Shown here one piece after another: positions 33,180 to 42,911 of a stretch of DNA of 64,000 nucleotides (position 1 is the stretch's first letter; the number at the start of each line of letters is the position of its first letter). The notes beneath the pieces were generated by a model. That model was given only the letters and a program-made list of their open reading frames with translations, ran no database searches and was not told the origin of the DNA. This DNA comes from Rhodobacteraceae bacterium Alg231-30 (GTDB taxonomy: Bacteria; Pseudomonadota; Alphaproteobacteria; Rhodobacterales; Rhodobacteraceae): the NCBI GenBank assembly GCA_900143615.1, contig FREU01000003.1, forward strand, positions 484,237 through 548,236, in the 5' to 3' direction. The position numbers and the translations under genes were made by a program.

Positions 33180-34820
33180 TCAGTAAAATTTCAAACCATT
33201 CAAATCAAAGGATTTGCTCAACATCAAAGAAAAGCGTGTATCGCCTTGGGACACCATACTGCCAATCCCTTGTCGCCCAATTGCGTTGGTCGCCATTGCA
33301 TCAACCGAAAAGCCAGAGCCGACAAAATTGTACCGTGCGCCTGCCGCCCAAGTGGCTTCGTCACCATCAGCCATCACCGGTGTTATCTCAGCCATCAACT
33401 CGATCGCGTCGCCCACCAAATAATTCAGCCCCAAACCAAGACCCGCGATTTCCACATCTCCAAAAGCACCAAGTTTGGGACTCGCTGTCATCACCAAACG
33501 TTCATCGGCAGTCTTATAGCTCGCCGTGAGATCCCCGTAGAAGACCCCAAGCTTTTGCGCTTTGCTTTCAATCTGACGCCCATACAAAAGACGCCCAGAC
33601 AATGAAAACGCGTCGCCATTATTCTGATCCATAAACCGCAGTTTCGGACCAACCATGTAGCGCGTTTTGGTTGTTGGCACCAAATTGGCATCCGCGGAGC
33701 CACTGTCGGAATACTGTTCGAAAATGACTTGAATTTCAGCATCCCGATCCGGACTAAAGGCAAACATGCCGCCCGCATTGTTGTCACTTCCGTACCAGCC
33801 GGACACGCGCAGAACACCGGGCTCCAGCACATCAGCCGACGCAAGTGTAAAGCCCTCTTGCTGCACCATCCGCTGACGCGATGTCACTGGATAAATATTA
33901 GGGCGATAGGTATCAGGCCGCGCAGCACCTGGCGTATAGACCAGACGCATCCCCGCCATTAATTCTTCGCCATCCGGCCAGTAGGTCAAAACGCTTGTGG
34001 CCGGTGAAATGCCAATGCCATTGGTGACATAGGCCTCAAGAGCAGCTTTAGGTGTCACGTTATAGCGCCCACCAACAACCCAAACGGGCGTCTTGGTGTA
34101 ATTTCCCGAAGAATTAATACTGTTGTTTCCGCTCAGAGGCACATCCACCGCGCCATACAAAGCGATCCGCTCGCTCGCCTTATAGCTCACGCCCGCGCCA
34201 AGGCTCACAATGGTGCCGTAAAACTCTGCACCGCTGAGCGTATCAGGCAAGATCGAGACCGAAGGGGTCACATGGAACTGCAATCCTTGCGCCACATTTA
34301 TCGATACTGGCGCTTTGAAAGAACCAATCATGACGTTGGAATTGCTACCACCGAACAGAGGCGAATCCAGTTTTATGAAACTCTCGACCGAAGCCTGTGC
34401 CGCAATCGAAACACGATCATTGGAAAACATCAGGTATTTGCCGGACAATGCCAACAGTGACATGTCCACGTCTGGACGCGCGCCGTTGATCTCGCTGCCG
34501 ATCGGATCAACATAGTTTTGAAAATCTACCCCAAAAGTCAAACGATCTGTCGGCGCATAGCTGCCACCACCGAAATACATTTGATTACCAGTGCCTGTTC
34601 CATTGTCAGGGCTGGTTTGCTGGGTGCCAACGTTCAGTTCAACCGAACCGGCATGATACATATTTGCGGTTTCAAAGGAGATAATCCGCGTCGGTTGGTC
34701 ATTTAGAACGACAGAGCCACTTTGCGCATTTGCGGCCACACCCAACCCGGCGGAGACCACGACGACCACACTGAAACTCTTGAGAAGCGTTTTTTTTCGG
34801 ATGTCTTTCTGACGTTCCAC
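33180..34820 (-). CDS. Large outer-membrane beta-barrel protein, YjbH-like
   Basis: 546 residues from a GTG at 34820 with GGAGGG just upstream (an in-frame TTG lies 12 bases earlier). A signal peptide is visible (hydrophobic SFSVVVVVSAGLGVAANAQS). The rest is a string of amphipathic strands with many Gly/Tyr/Phe alternations (FGVDFQNYVD, AGARYNFVGSGFSVDAMATN) and ends in NGLKFY, a C-terminal aromatic as BAM substrates have. The C-terminal third resembles YjbH, linked to exopolysaccharide export, but the call is weak. It is a lone gene with its own terminator. Confidence 0.6.
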   Translation of the reverse strand: MERQKDIRKKTLLKSFSVVVVVSAGLGVAANAQSGSVVLNDQPTRIISFETANMYHAGSVELNVGTQQTSPDNGTGTGNQMYFGGGSYAPTDRLTFGVDFQNYVDPIGSEINGARPDVDMSLLALSGKYLMFSNDRVSIAAQASVESFIKLDSPLFGGSNSNVMIGSFKAPVSINVAQGLQFHVTPSVSILPDTLSGAEFYGTIVSLGAGVSYKASERIALYGAVDVPLSGNNSINSSGNYTKTPVWVVGGRYNVTPKAALEAYVTNGIGISPATSVLTYWPDGEELMAGMRLVYTPGAARPDTYRPNIYPVTSRQRMVQQEGFTLASADVLEPGVLRVSGWYGSDNNAGGMFAFSPDRDAEIQVIFEQYSDSGSADANLVPTTKTRYMVGPKLRFMDQNNGDAFSLSGRLLYGRQIESKAQKLGVFYGDLTASYKTADERLVMTASPKLGAFGDVEIAGLGLGLNYLVGDAIELMAEITPVMADGDEATWAAGARYNFVGSGFSVDAMATNAIGRQGIGSMVSQGDTRFSLMLSKSFDLNGLKFY

Positions 34821-34915
34821 AGCGCCCTCCAATCACTCAAAATCCAAAATCTTTATACTTTCTTGTATAAGACCAATGCCGCAATGCAAAAAACAAAAGT
34901 TCGGTCCAAATAGAA

Positions 34916-34937
34916 AAACCCCGCATTTGCGGGGTTT
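34916..34937 (-). terminator. Terminator after the esterase gene
   Basis: A perfect 9-bp stem, AAACCCCGC / GCGGGGTTT, with loop ATTT; a T run follows on the minus strand. Confidence 0.88.
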
Positions 34938-34965
34938 ATGGTAGTTTTACAACGACCTCTGACAC

Positions 34966-35631
34966 TTATAGCCCAAGCTTATCTCTCATGAACGCCAACG
35001 CAACGCTCAACCCGTCCGGTGCAATGCCATGTGCCGTGCCCTTCATTATATGGGCGTAGACGTCCGAAAACCCGGCCTGTTGCAACGCTTCTGCGGCCTC
35101 AGGTAACGACTGTACCGGCACCACATCATCCTGATCTCCATGCACCAACAAAATCGGTGGTTTGCTTTGCGCTTCATCCGCCAACAACTCTGGTGACAAC
35201 AACCGACCGGAAAACCCGACAATCCCTGCCAATTCGTCCTCGCGGCGCGGCCCCACATGCAGGCTCATCATTGTGCCTTGGGAGAATCCAAACAACACAA
35301 CTTGCTCTGGCAGCAGGTCTTCATCCACCATCACCGCATCCAGAAATGCATTTAAATCATCCACAGCAGCCACCATACCGCGCATGGATTCCTCTTCAGA
35401 GGATCCATCGATCCACGGGATCGGGAACCACTGCCGCCCCATCGGCATACCAGGGATTTCTTCCGGCGCATCCGGCGCTAAGAATAGAGTATCCGGCAGG
35501 TGTTCGGCCAAAGGATCGGCCAACCCGATCAAGTCAGCCCCATTGGCGCCATAGCCGTGCAGAAAGATCACCGCTGACCGCGTGATCCCTGATTGTGGCT
35601 CTTTGCGGTTGGTTTGCAAAACTCGTGTCAT
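34966..35631 (-). CDS. Phospholipase/carboxylesterase-family hydrolase
   Basis: 221 residues, alpha/beta hydrolase of the Abhydrolase_2 type. Oxyanion loop SAVIFLHGYGANGADLIGLA, nucleophile Ser in VLFGFSQGTMMSLHV, Asp in LLVHGDQDDVVPV, His in KGTAHGIAPDGL. Family members cleave carboxylic esters or lysophospholipids in the cytoplasm. No signal peptide. The start overlaps the AlkA-like gene stop by four bases, so the two are co-translated. Confidence 0.9.
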   Translation of the reverse strand: MTRVLQTNRKEPQSGITRSAVIFLHGYGANGADLIGLADPLAEHLPDTLFLAPDAPEEIPGMPMGRQWFPIPWIDGSSEEESMRGMVAAVDDLNAFLDAVMVDEDLLPEQVVLFGFSQGTMMSLHVGPRREDELAGIVGFSGRLLSPELLADEAQSKPPILLVHGDQDDVVPVQSLPEAAEALQQAGFSDVYAHIMKGTAHGIAPDGLSVALAFMRDKLGL

Positions 35632-36260
35632 CGGATACCTTCTCTATTCTTATCCACCCGGTAGTAGGCCCATAACAGCCGCGCCGCAACCGATCGCCAC
35701 GGGCTCCATGCCTGCGCCATCTCACGCAACGCACGCTCCTTGGGCCGCTCGGGCAGATCAAACAGAACTTTGGCTGATTCCTGCAAGGCCAAATCCCCGG
35801 GTGCAAACACATCCGCGCGCGCCAAGCTGAACATCGCATAAATTTCCGCTGTCCAAATCCCGACGCCACTCACGGCGGTTAAAGTTTTAAACACATCCTC
35901 ATTGGGGGTGCTTCGTAAGGCGTTGAAATCAATTCCTTCCTCTGCAAGCGCCCGGGCATAGCGCATTTTCTGACGACTTAACCCACAGGCTTTTAGATCG
36001 TCTTCACTTGCCCCTTTGATACGCTCCGGCGTTGTCATATCGGCATCCTGCATCCGTGCCCAAATCGCCGCCGCCGAAGCCACACTGACCTGCTGGCTAA
36101 CAATCGCGCTTAGCAATTGATCAAACCCGTCGTCTCGCAACCGCAATGGCAATGGCCCCGTCATCTCCAACGCCGCCGCAAATCGTGGTTCTTTTTGTGC
36201 CAGCCACTCCGCCCCTTCGGCCACACAACTGTCGCCTTTTATGATCCGCCCAACGTCCAC
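35628..36260 (-). CDS. DNA-3-methyladenine glycosylase II (AlkA-like)
   Basis: About 210 residues. A GTG at 36260 preceded by CAGGAGG is the best start; an ATG at 36296 lacks a ribosome site. The HhH-GPD fold is clear: FDQLLSAIVSQQVSVASAAA, SRQKMRYARALAEEG, then the hairpin LTAVSGVGIWTAEIYAMFSL and the catalytic Asp in VFAPGDLALQ. It removes alkylated purines in base excision repair. It lacks the N-terminal Ada/AlkA extension, as usual for the short alphaproteobacterial type. Confidence 0.9.
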   Translation of the reverse strand: MDVGRIIKGDSCVAEGAEWLAQKEPRFAAALEMTGPLPLRLRDDGFDQLLSAIVSQQVSVASAAAIWARMQDADMTTPERIKGASEDDLKACGLSRQKMRYARALAEEGIDFNALRSTPNEDVFKTLTAVSGVGIWTAEIYAMFSLARADVFAPGDLALQESAKVLFDLPERPKERALREMAQAWSPWRSVAARLLWAYYRVDKNREGIR

Positions 36261-36354
36261 GCGCGCCTCCTGTGAAACTTGCGCCACCCTACGCATTCAA
36301 ACAGGCCGCGCCAACCTCTGGACGTTGCCTTCTTAACAAGCTAACGCTTTGCGC

Positions 36355-37563
36355 ATGACTCAGATGATCGATGACTCCCGCGCCCGCCGTACCGTCCTAA
36401 TTCTAGTGCTGGCACAAGCATTTTTAGGCGCACAAATGCCCATGATTTTTGTCATCGGTGGTCTGGCGGGCCAATCGCTAGCGTCCAACGCCTGTTTTGC
36501 CACCTTGCCGATTTCACTCATTGTGCTGGGATCGATGGTGGCAGCCACGCCGCTTTCCAACATCATGCAAAAATACGGCCGCCGCGTCGGTTTCTTCGTT
36601 GGTGCGACAGGCGGCGCATTAGGTGGCGCGATTGGGGCTTACGGTCTGTATTTGAACTCGTTTCCGGTCTTCTTGGCAGGATCGTTCCTCACTGGCATCT
36701 ATATGTCCGCACAAGGATTTTATCGCTTTGCGGCTGCGGACACTGCCTCTGACAGCTTCCGACCCAAGGCAATTTCTTATGTCATGGCAGGAGGCTTGGT
36801 CTCTGCCATTATCGGCCCACAGCTGGTCAAAGTCACATCAGATGCAATGGTCATACCGTTCTTTGGTACTTACCTCACCGTGATTGCCATCAACGTCATT
36901 GGCTCGGCCCTGTTTCTCTTTATTAACATCCCCAAGCCCACGGCCCAAACAGCTGACTCGCCACGCGGACGCACCCGGTGGGAGTTGATTACTACACCGC
37001 GGATCGCTGTGTCCGTGATCTGTGCTATGGTTGCCTACGCTTTGATGAACCTTGTGATGACATCCACGCCGCTGGCGGTGGTGGGTTGTGGCTTTGATCA
37101 GAACAACGCTGCGGATGTGGTCACAGCGCACGTTCTGGCAATGTTTGTACCTTCCTTCTTTACCGGCCACCTCATCGCGCGCTTCGGGGTCGAAAAAATT
37201 CTCGGCCTTGGCATTCTGATCCTTGGCGCCGCCGGCGCCGTCGCCCTTCAGGGCGTGGAGCTTGAAAACTTCTTTATCGCATTAATCCTGCTTGGATTGG
37301 GATGGAACTTCGGCTTTATCGGCGCCACCACAATGCTGGCAGGTGCTCATGAACCCCACGAGCGAGGCCGGATGCAGGGCATGAATGATGTCATCGTATT
37401 TGGCGGCGTCACAGTGGCGTCTTTGGCATCGGGTGGTTTGATGAACTGCTCAGGCGGCAGCGCAGTGGCGGGCTGGACTTCGGTTAACCTCGCCATGGCC
37501 CCACTCCTAATGCTCGCAGGCGGCGCGCTTCTCTGGCTGGTTTTACGCCCCAAAGACGCATAA
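36355..37563 (+). CDS. MFS transporter
   Basis: 402 residues from the ATG at 36355, twelve spans in two halves. The loop between spans 2 and 3 reads NIMQKYGRRVGFFVGATGGA, the MFS 'G...DR.GRR' motif in a degenerate form; the second half has HLIARFGVEKILGLGILILG and GWNFGFIGATTMLAGAHEPH. The last resembles uncharacterised YjjL/YcaD-like drug or metabolite exporters. The substrate cannot be told. The promoter lies in the short gap to the divergent alkA-like gene. Confidence 0.88.
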   Translation: MTQMIDDSRARRTVLILVLAQAFLGAQMPMIFVIGGLAGQSLASNACFATLPISLIVLGSMVAATPLSNIMQKYGRRVGFFVGATGGALGGAIGAYGLYLNSFPVFLAGSFLTGIYMSAQGFYRFAAADTASDSFRPKAISYVMAGGLVSAIIGPQLVKVTSDAMVIPFFGTYLTVIAINVIGSALFLFINIPKPTAQTADSPRGRTRWELITTPRIAVSVICAMVAYALMNLVMTSTPLAVVGCGFDQNNAADVVTAHVLAMFVPSFFTGHLIARFGVEKILGLGILILGAAGAVALQGVELENFFIALILLGLGWNFGFIGATTMLAGAHEPHERGRMQGMNDVIVFGGVTVASLASGGLMNCSGGSAVAGWTSVNLAMAPLLMLAGGALLWLVLRPKDA

Positions 37564-37585
37564 CGACCCATAGACTTTTTGGTGC

Positions 37586-37638
37586 TTCAAATACCTCGGG
37601 GGAGTCCCAAGTTTTCTTGGGATGGGGGCAGAGCCCCC
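37586..37638. repeat. Intergenic double-hairpin element of the Rhodobacterales type
   Basis: After the MFS stop the sequence TTCAAATACCTCGGGGGAG leads into two hairpins: CCCAAG-TTTT-CTTGGG (37606-37621) and GGGGGC-AGA-GCCCCC (37624-37638). I recall near-identical 'caaatacctcgggggg ... gggggcagagccccc' elements downstream of many genes in Rhodobacterales genomes. Only this copy was seen in the window. It may act as a terminator between convergent genes. Confidence 0.6.
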
Positions 37639-38411
37639 TACCACCGCCCCAACATCGCGCGCCACGTCAATCCGGCGCGCTTGGCAAATTCACTTTGTCC
37701 CAAACTGCCATCCGCAACCCGCTCCGGATGCCTACACGCTTGCGCAAGGATCGCCTTGGCCTCCCATGCGGCAAACAACGCCTGCGTAGCGGCAGCGTCC
37801 ACTTTGCCTCGCGACGCCTGCGCACGTTTAAGGCGTTGCGCACCCCGCTTTGCCAACTCGGACACTGCTTCAAGACGCCCATCCACCAACGGCACGCGCT
37901 TGTTGGCTTCAAGCACCGGAATTGCGCGCAACCAATTGGCCAACCCCATCGCATAGCCAACATCAAGAGCAACCTGATCCTCAATCGCACCCAACGCCCT
38001 TGCAGCAACCAACATTAAATGTCCCGAGGTCTTTTCTAGATAGCCCTCAAATGCTGCCATATCTTCAAACGGATCACGGTAGATATCCCAACGACGTGCA
38101 ACCACCAAATCATCTAGCAACCCTGTCGCGCGCTCATCTAAAACATGCGCCAGTGGCGTCACCACCTCATGGCGACGAACTATGCCGCCAGCACGAATTT
38201 CGTCCAATGCATCGCGCCACCACTGCAGTCGCATTTCGGCAATCATGCTTTCCTGCGTCACCCAAGGGGCACGCGCCACTTCTACGTTAAAGGCATAGAT
38301 TGCAAACAATGCCTGCCGCGCTGCAGGTTTCGCGGCCATTGCAGCAAGAAACCTGTCCGGGTCACCGCGTTCAACAATTGCAGCGCAGGCATTGAAGTCA
38401 TCTTCGCTCAC
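37638..38411 (-). CDS. Squalene/phytoene synthase-fold protein, NDUFAF6-like
   Basis: 257 residues. The fold is recognised from LFAIYAFNVEVARAPWVTQE and EMRLQWWRDALDEIRAGGIV, then GYLEKTSGHLMLVAARALG. True phytoene synthases have two DxxxD metal motifs; here the first place reads NVEVARAP and the second DVGYAMGLAN, so catalysis is unlikely. This is the pattern of NDUFAF6, a complex I assembly factor in mitochondria with alphaproteobacterial homologues. No carotenoid genes are nearby. It overlaps the methyltransferase gene by four bases. Confidence 0.8.
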   Translation of the reverse strand: MSEDDFNACAAIVERGDPDRFLAAMAAKPAARQALFAIYAFNVEVARAPWVTQESMIAEMRLQWWRDALDEIRAGGIVRRHEVVTPLAHVLDERATGLLDDLVVARRWDIYRDPFEDMAAFEGYLEKTSGHLMLVAARALGAIEDQVALDVGYAMGLANWLRAIPVLEANKRVPLVDGRLEAVSELAKRGAQRLKRAQASRGKVDAAATQALFAAWEAKAILAQACRHPERVADGSLGQSEFAKRAGLTWRAMLGRW

Positions 38412-39151
38412 GCAGACACCGCTGATTTGCGCGCCACCACAAGCACATACCCAGTTTCAAAAAACACGCGTCGCAAATGTGCGGCTTCTGCGTCACATAA
38501 ATCCAACATGGCCTCCAACTTGGCATCCGCCCCACGGCGTAATTGTGCAATTCGGGCCTCCATTGGCCCGTAATAGGCTTCCCAGCCCTCCAAAGACACC
38601 TGACGATGTCCTAACACGTCATAGCCCGCCGCACCTGTAAGCGCTAAGACATCCGCTTGCTGCGGAGTGTCAAAACCCTCCCAAAACGCCTGCGCGTCCA
38701 CTGACGGCGTGTCCACAAAATAGGCCGGATACGAAAACGCTACGACGGCATCTTCTTTCAACGCGTCTCGAAATACGCCTAGTCCGGCCGTAAGGCCGAG
38801 GAAATAGAGAGCGCCGGCACACCAGATCAGATCAAATGGCGCCTCATCCAGTTGGGCCATCTCAGCCATATCCATGTGCACCGCGCGTACACGCGGCTCA
38901 TCAGCAAACCGAGTTTTGGTTTCCTGCACAAAGGACTCCGCCGCATCAAGAGCCACAACCTTTGCTCCCGGCGATCTCAAAAGCGGTGCAATATCGCCGC
39001 CAGTGGCCGCACCAGCGTCACAGATTTGAGCAGCGTCTGGCAATCCAGCCAAAGCTAGCGCCCAGTCCACGTCTTCATCACTTCCCGGACCTTCGCGTGG
39101 AAGATCCTTGTGCACGCGGAAAAAGCTATCCCAATCCATGTCGTCACACAT
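38408..39151 (-). CDS. Class I SAM-dependent methyltransferase
   Basis: About 247 residues; the ATG at 39151 overlaps the citramalate synthase stop (TGATG). SAM-binding motif I: AAQICDAGAATGGDIAPLLR; motif II acidic residue: KVVALDAAESFV; later FDLIWCAGALYFLG. The N-terminal DWDSFFRVHKDLPREGPGSD is typical of a Rhodobacterales family of unknown substrate. It lies in an operon with cimA and the NDUFAF6-like gene, which suggests nothing definite about its target. Confidence 0.8.
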   Translation of the reverse strand: MCDDMDWDSFFRVHKDLPREGPGSDEDVDWALALAGLPDAAQICDAGAATGGDIAPLLRSPGAKVVALDAAESFVQETKTRFADEPRVRAVHMDMAEMAQLDEAPFDLIWCAGALYFLGLTAGLGVFRDALKEDAVVAFSYPAYFVDTPSVDAQAFWEGFDTPQQADVLALTGAAGYDVLGHRQVSLEGWEAYYGPMEARIAQLRRGADAKLEAMLDLCDAEAAHLRRVFFETGYVLVVARKSAVSA

Positions 39152-40782
39152 CACATCACCCGCCGTGCACCATCATGCACCAGCTTCCAGTTCAGCGCCT
39201 CCAGCAGTGCTTCAAAACTCGCATCCACGATATTGGCCGACACTCCGACTGTGGCCCAGCGACGCCCGGTGTCATCCTCAAAATCTATAATCACACGGGT
39301 CACGGCCTCTGTACCACCATTGGTGATGCGCACCTTGAAATCGACCAACCGCACGTCTTCAATCAATGCCTGATACGGCCCCAGATCCTGCTTTAGCGCC
39401 TGCCACAGCGCATTGACCGGACCATCATCGGCCATCTCCTCGGCGCTTTCGTTCTTGTAAAAGCTGGTGGTTTTTTCACCGCTCGGCAGCTGCACCGTCA
39501 CCACGGCTTCGCTCTCCACCACGAGGTTTCCGCGTGCATTGCGCCGCCGCTCGGAAATCACACGATACCGCTCTACATCAAAAAACGATTCACTTAATCC
39601 TAGCTCTCCGCGCGCCAACAACTCAAAACTCGCCTGCGCGCTGTCATAGCTATAACCATCTGATTCACGCTCTTTGATCCGGTTCAGAATTTGCCCCAAC
39701 GCCGGATTACCCTTTTCAACTTCCAGCCCCGCATCGGTCAACCGCTTGCGCAGATTGGACTGCCCTGCTTGGTTGGACATCGGGATCACCCGCTCATTGC
39801 CCACAACAGACGGCTCGATATGCTCATAGGTGCTTGGGTCTTTCAGGATCGCGCTGGCATGCAAACCTGCCTTATGGGCAAAGGCAGACGCCCCCACAAA
39901 AGCAGCCTGCCGCATCGGAACACGGTTCAGGATGTCATCCAGCATCCGGCTGATCCGTGTCAGCCCTTCCAGCGCACTATGGCTGACGCCAACTTCAAAG
40001 CGGCTTGCATAAGGTTCTTTTAGCAAAAGCGTCGGGATCAACGTGGTCAGGTTGGCGTTACCACACCGCTCTCCCAATCCGTTCAAAGTCCCCTGAATCT
40101 GGCGCGCGCCCGCATCCACCGCGGCCAGTGAATTGGCCACAGCATGTTCGGTGTCATTGTGGGTATGGATGCCCAGATGATCGCCGGGGATACCTGCGGC
40201 GATTACAGCTGCGGTGATCTCACGCACCTCTTGGGGCAGCGTGCCGCCATTGGTGTCACACAAAACAACCCACCGCGCACCGGCCTCATAGGCCGCCTTC
40301 ACGGCCTCAAGCGCATAAGCCGGATTGGCCTTATAGCCGTCAAAGAAATGTTCCGCATCAAACAGCGCTTCACGGCCCTGCGCCACCAGATAGGCCACCG
40401 ACTTGCTGATGTTGTCTGTGTTTTCTTCCAACGTAATGCCCAAAGCGGTGCTCACATGAAAATCATGCGTTTTACCCACCAAACACACTGCAGGCGTTTC
40501 AGCGTTTAGTACAGCCGCCAGCACATCGTCATTCTCCGCGCTAAATCCCGCACGCTTGGTCATGCCAAAGGCAGTGAAAGTCGCCGCCAACTTAGGTTTG
40601 GCCTCAAAGAATTCGCTGTCCGTCGGATTGGCCCCGGGCCAGCCGCCTTCAACAAAATCAATGCCAAGTTCATCCAAAGCGGCAGCAATTTGAACCTTTT
40701 CATTGGTGGCAAATTGCACGCCTTGGGTCTGCTGCCCATCACGCAGGGTGGTATCGTACAGATACAAGCGTTCTTTAGTCAT
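39151..40782 (-). CDS. cimA: (R)-citramalate synthase
   Basis: 543 residues from the ATG at 40782. It condenses acetyl-CoA with pyruvate to citramalate, the first step of the threonine-independent route to isoleucine. The N-terminal TIM barrel has LYDTTLRDGQQTQGVQFATN, GGWPGANPTDSEFF and HTHNDTEHAVANSLAAVDAG (metal His). The middle has QIQGTLNGLGERCGNANLTT. The C-terminal LeuA-type dimer domain (from about residue 410) carries the feedback site. GGWPGANP separates CimA from 2-isopropylmalate synthase. Confidence 0.93.
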   Translation of the reverse strand: MTKERLYLYDTTLRDGQQTQGVQFATNEKVQIAAALDELGIDFVEGGWPGANPTDSEFFEAKPKLAATFTAFGMTKRAGFSAENDDVLAAVLNAETPAVCLVGKTHDFHVSTALGITLEENTDNISKSVAYLVAQGREALFDAEHFFDGYKANPAYALEAVKAAYEAGARWVVLCDTNGGTLPQEVREITAAVIAAGIPGDHLGIHTHNDTEHAVANSLAAVDAGARQIQGTLNGLGERCGNANLTTLIPTLLLKEPYASRFEVGVSHSALEGLTRISRMLDDILNRVPMRQAAFVGASAFAHKAGLHASAILKDPSTYEHIEPSVVGNERVIPMSNQAGQSNLRKRLTDAGLEVEKGNPALGQILNRIKERESDGYSYDSAQASFELLARGELGLSESFFDVERYRVISERRRNARGNLVVESEAVVTVQLPSGEKTTSFYKNESAEEMADDGPVNALWQALKQDLGPYQALIEDVRLVDFKVRITNGGTEAVTRVIIDFEDDTGRRWATVGVSANIVDASFEALLEALNWKLVHDGARRVM

Positions 40783-40818
40783 GATTGATGTCCCCACCCG
40801 CTAGTTTTCTCGAAACGC

Positions 40819-42213
40819 TCACAGCAATCCCTCCAGCTTGGCCGCATCAAACCCCGCCGCGGGCAAAAGCTCGACTCCTGCCTTGCTCATGCGCACTTCG
40901 ACACCTGCCGCGACAAAGGCCGCTTTCAACCGGTCAACTTCGCCAAAGTCCTTGCTCGCCATCGCCGTATCACGTGCGTTGGCCAGCAACGCCTCATAAG
41001 CACTCAGATCAACTCCTTTGGCCCAATCTCCAAGCGCATCGGTCAGTAGCCCCAGGAATTCTGCACCTGCCAACAAGTCTTGCGCCGCGCCCGCGCTGGC
41101 CAACTTGTGCAATTCAGCAATGGCACCGGCAGTATTCAGATCATCCGCGACGGCTGCCACAACAGGCGCGGGCACGTTGGATGCGGGTTCGACGCCCGCA
41201 GTCAACGTGCGCCACTTGCGCAACGTTGCTTCTGCTTCCGCAGCTTTCTTCGCGGTCCAATCCATTGGCTTGCCATAATGCGTGCTCAGAAACACAAAGC
41301 GGATCACCTCGCCCGGCACGCCCTGCTCCAGCAAATCATGTACCGTGAAGAAATTGCCCAGAGACTTGGACATTTTCTTGCCTTCCACCTGCAACATCTC
41401 GTTGTGCAGCCAGTATTTTGCAAAGCTTCCCTCAGGATGGGCGCAGCAGCTTTGTGCAATTTCATTCTCATGATGCGGGAACATCAGATCATTGCCGCCA
41501 CCGTGAATATCAAACGAGGCCCCAAGCAACTCATACGACATGGCGGAGCATTCAATATGCCATCCAGGACGCCCCCGTCCCCACGGGCTGTCCCACCCGG
41601 GTTGCTCAGCGCTGGACGGCTTCCACAAAACAAAATCCATCGGATTGCGTTTGTACGGCGCGACTTCCACCCGAGCCCCTGCAATCATGTCATCCACAGA
41701 CCGGCCCGACAGTTTGCCGTAATGCTCTTTCCATGAATCCACCGCGAACAGCACATGGCCTTCAGCGGCATAGGCATGACCTTTCTCGATCAGCCCTTCA
41801 TTCATCGCAATCATCTGGGCAATGTACTGCGTGGCGCGCGGCATCTGATCCGGCTCCATCGCGCCCAAAGCGCCCATGTCGCCCAGATACCATGCAATAG
41901 TTTCCTCGGTGCGCTCGGCGATCAACTCTTCCAGAGAGCCTTCTGCACCCGCTTCCTTGCGGGCCTGAGCGGTGGCGTTGATCTTGTCGTCCACATCGGT
42001 GAAATTGCGCACATAGGTTACATGCTCTGGCCCATAGACCTCGCGCAGCAGCCGGTTGAGCACATCAAACACCACCACGGGGCGCGCATTGCCAATATGG
42101 GCGCGATCGTAAACGGTTGGCCCACAGACATACATCCGCACATTCTTGGGATCGATCGGCTCAAAAACCTCTTTTTGGCGGGTCAATGAATTATGCAGCT
42201 TGATCGTTGTCAT
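40819..42213 (-). CDS. cysS: Cysteinyl-tRNA synthetase
   Basis: 464 residues from the ATG at 42213. HIGH motif in [20 protein letters not shown], with Cys of VCGP as a zinc ligand; the rest of the site is in HIECSAMS and [16 protein letters not shown] in [22 protein letters not shown]-type helical domain at the C-terminus. Complete and of normal length, so it is the housekeeping enzyme. It is followed by cimA on the same strand. Confidence 0.97.
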   Translation of the reverse strand: MTTIKLHNSLTRQKEVFEPIDPKNVRMYVCGPTVYDRAHIGNARPVVVFDVLNRLLREVYGPEHVTYVRNFTDVDDKINATAQARKEAGAEGSLEELIAERTEETIAWYLGDMGALGAMEPDQMPRATQYIAQMIAMNEGLIEKGHAYAAEGHVLFAVDSWKEHYGKLSGRSVDDMIAGARVEVAPYKRNPMDFVLWKPSSAEQPGWDSPWGRGRPGWHIECSAMSYELLGASFDIHGGGNDLMFPHHENEIAQSCCAHPEGSFAKYWLHNEMLQVEGKKMSKSLGNFFTVHDLLEQGVPGEVIRFVFLSTHYGKPMDWTAKKAAEAEATLRKWRTLTAGVEPASNVPAPVVAAVADDLNTAGAIAELHKLASAGAAQDLLAGAEFLGLLTDALGDWAKGVDLSAYEALLANARDTAMASKDFGEVDRLKAAFVAAGVEVRMSKAGVELLPAAGFDAAKLEGLL

Positions 42214-42435
42214 CTTATGTCCTTCAGGCACATCACAAAGGGGCGTTCCACGCGTATCGCGGGCTTACCAACTTCAGATCATGATGAAAATAGAAGAACG
42301 GCCCGCTGAGAGTTTCAGCAGATAATGCAGCCAATAATAATGATTGTTGCAGTGTTCATGGAGGCGACCATATGCAGCGCATGATCTCGGGTCAAGCCCG
42401 TTGACCATAGCGCCCTGCCCGCGCAAACTGTCCTT

Positions 42436-42777
42436 ATGAGCCGAGACACTGTCAACAACCTCTGTGCCACCTATCCAGGCGCTGAACACTCCGAACCCTT
42501 CGGGCCGGGCCATGATGTATGGAAAGTGGGCGACAAGATGTTTGCCGCCATAGGTGCCAAAGGCACGGGTGTTTCAGTGAAAACCGACAGCATCGAAACC
42601 GCGCAGATGCTGATTGACGCAGGCGTCGGTACCAAAGCCCCCTATTTTCACCGCAGCTGGGTTCACTTGCCGCTGGACAGTGACACAGAAGAACTGCGTC
42701 ACCGCCTTAACGTGTCTTACGATATTGTGCGCAACGGCCTCACCAAAAAGGCTCAGGCCGCCTTGCCAGCGCGCTAA
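42436..42777 (+). CDS. MmcQ/YjbR-family protein
   Basis: 113 residues. The CyaY-like fold pattern is clear: LCATYPGAEHSEPFGPGHDV, WKVGDKMFAAIG, VSVKTDSIETAQML and KAPYFHRSWVHLPLDS. Family members are small proteins thought to bind DNA or act as adaptors; the function is not established. It stands alone, divergent from cysS. Confidence 0.88.
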   Translation: MSRDTVNNLCATYPGAEHSEPFGPGHDVWKVGDKMFAAIGAKGTGVSVKTDSIETAQMLIDAGVGTKAPYFHRSWVHLPLDSDTEELRHRLNVSYDIVRNGLTKKAQAALPAR

Positions 42778-42911
42778 ATTAGCGTGACAAACCAAATGGG
42801 TGATCTCGCAGACTTTCTACATGGCGCATTGCATTGTGCTCTGCACCGCCCCGCTCAGCCTCGCAGGGCTCAAAAGGGCGTGCCATCCAGATCTGAAACC
42901 GCCGCCAGAAT

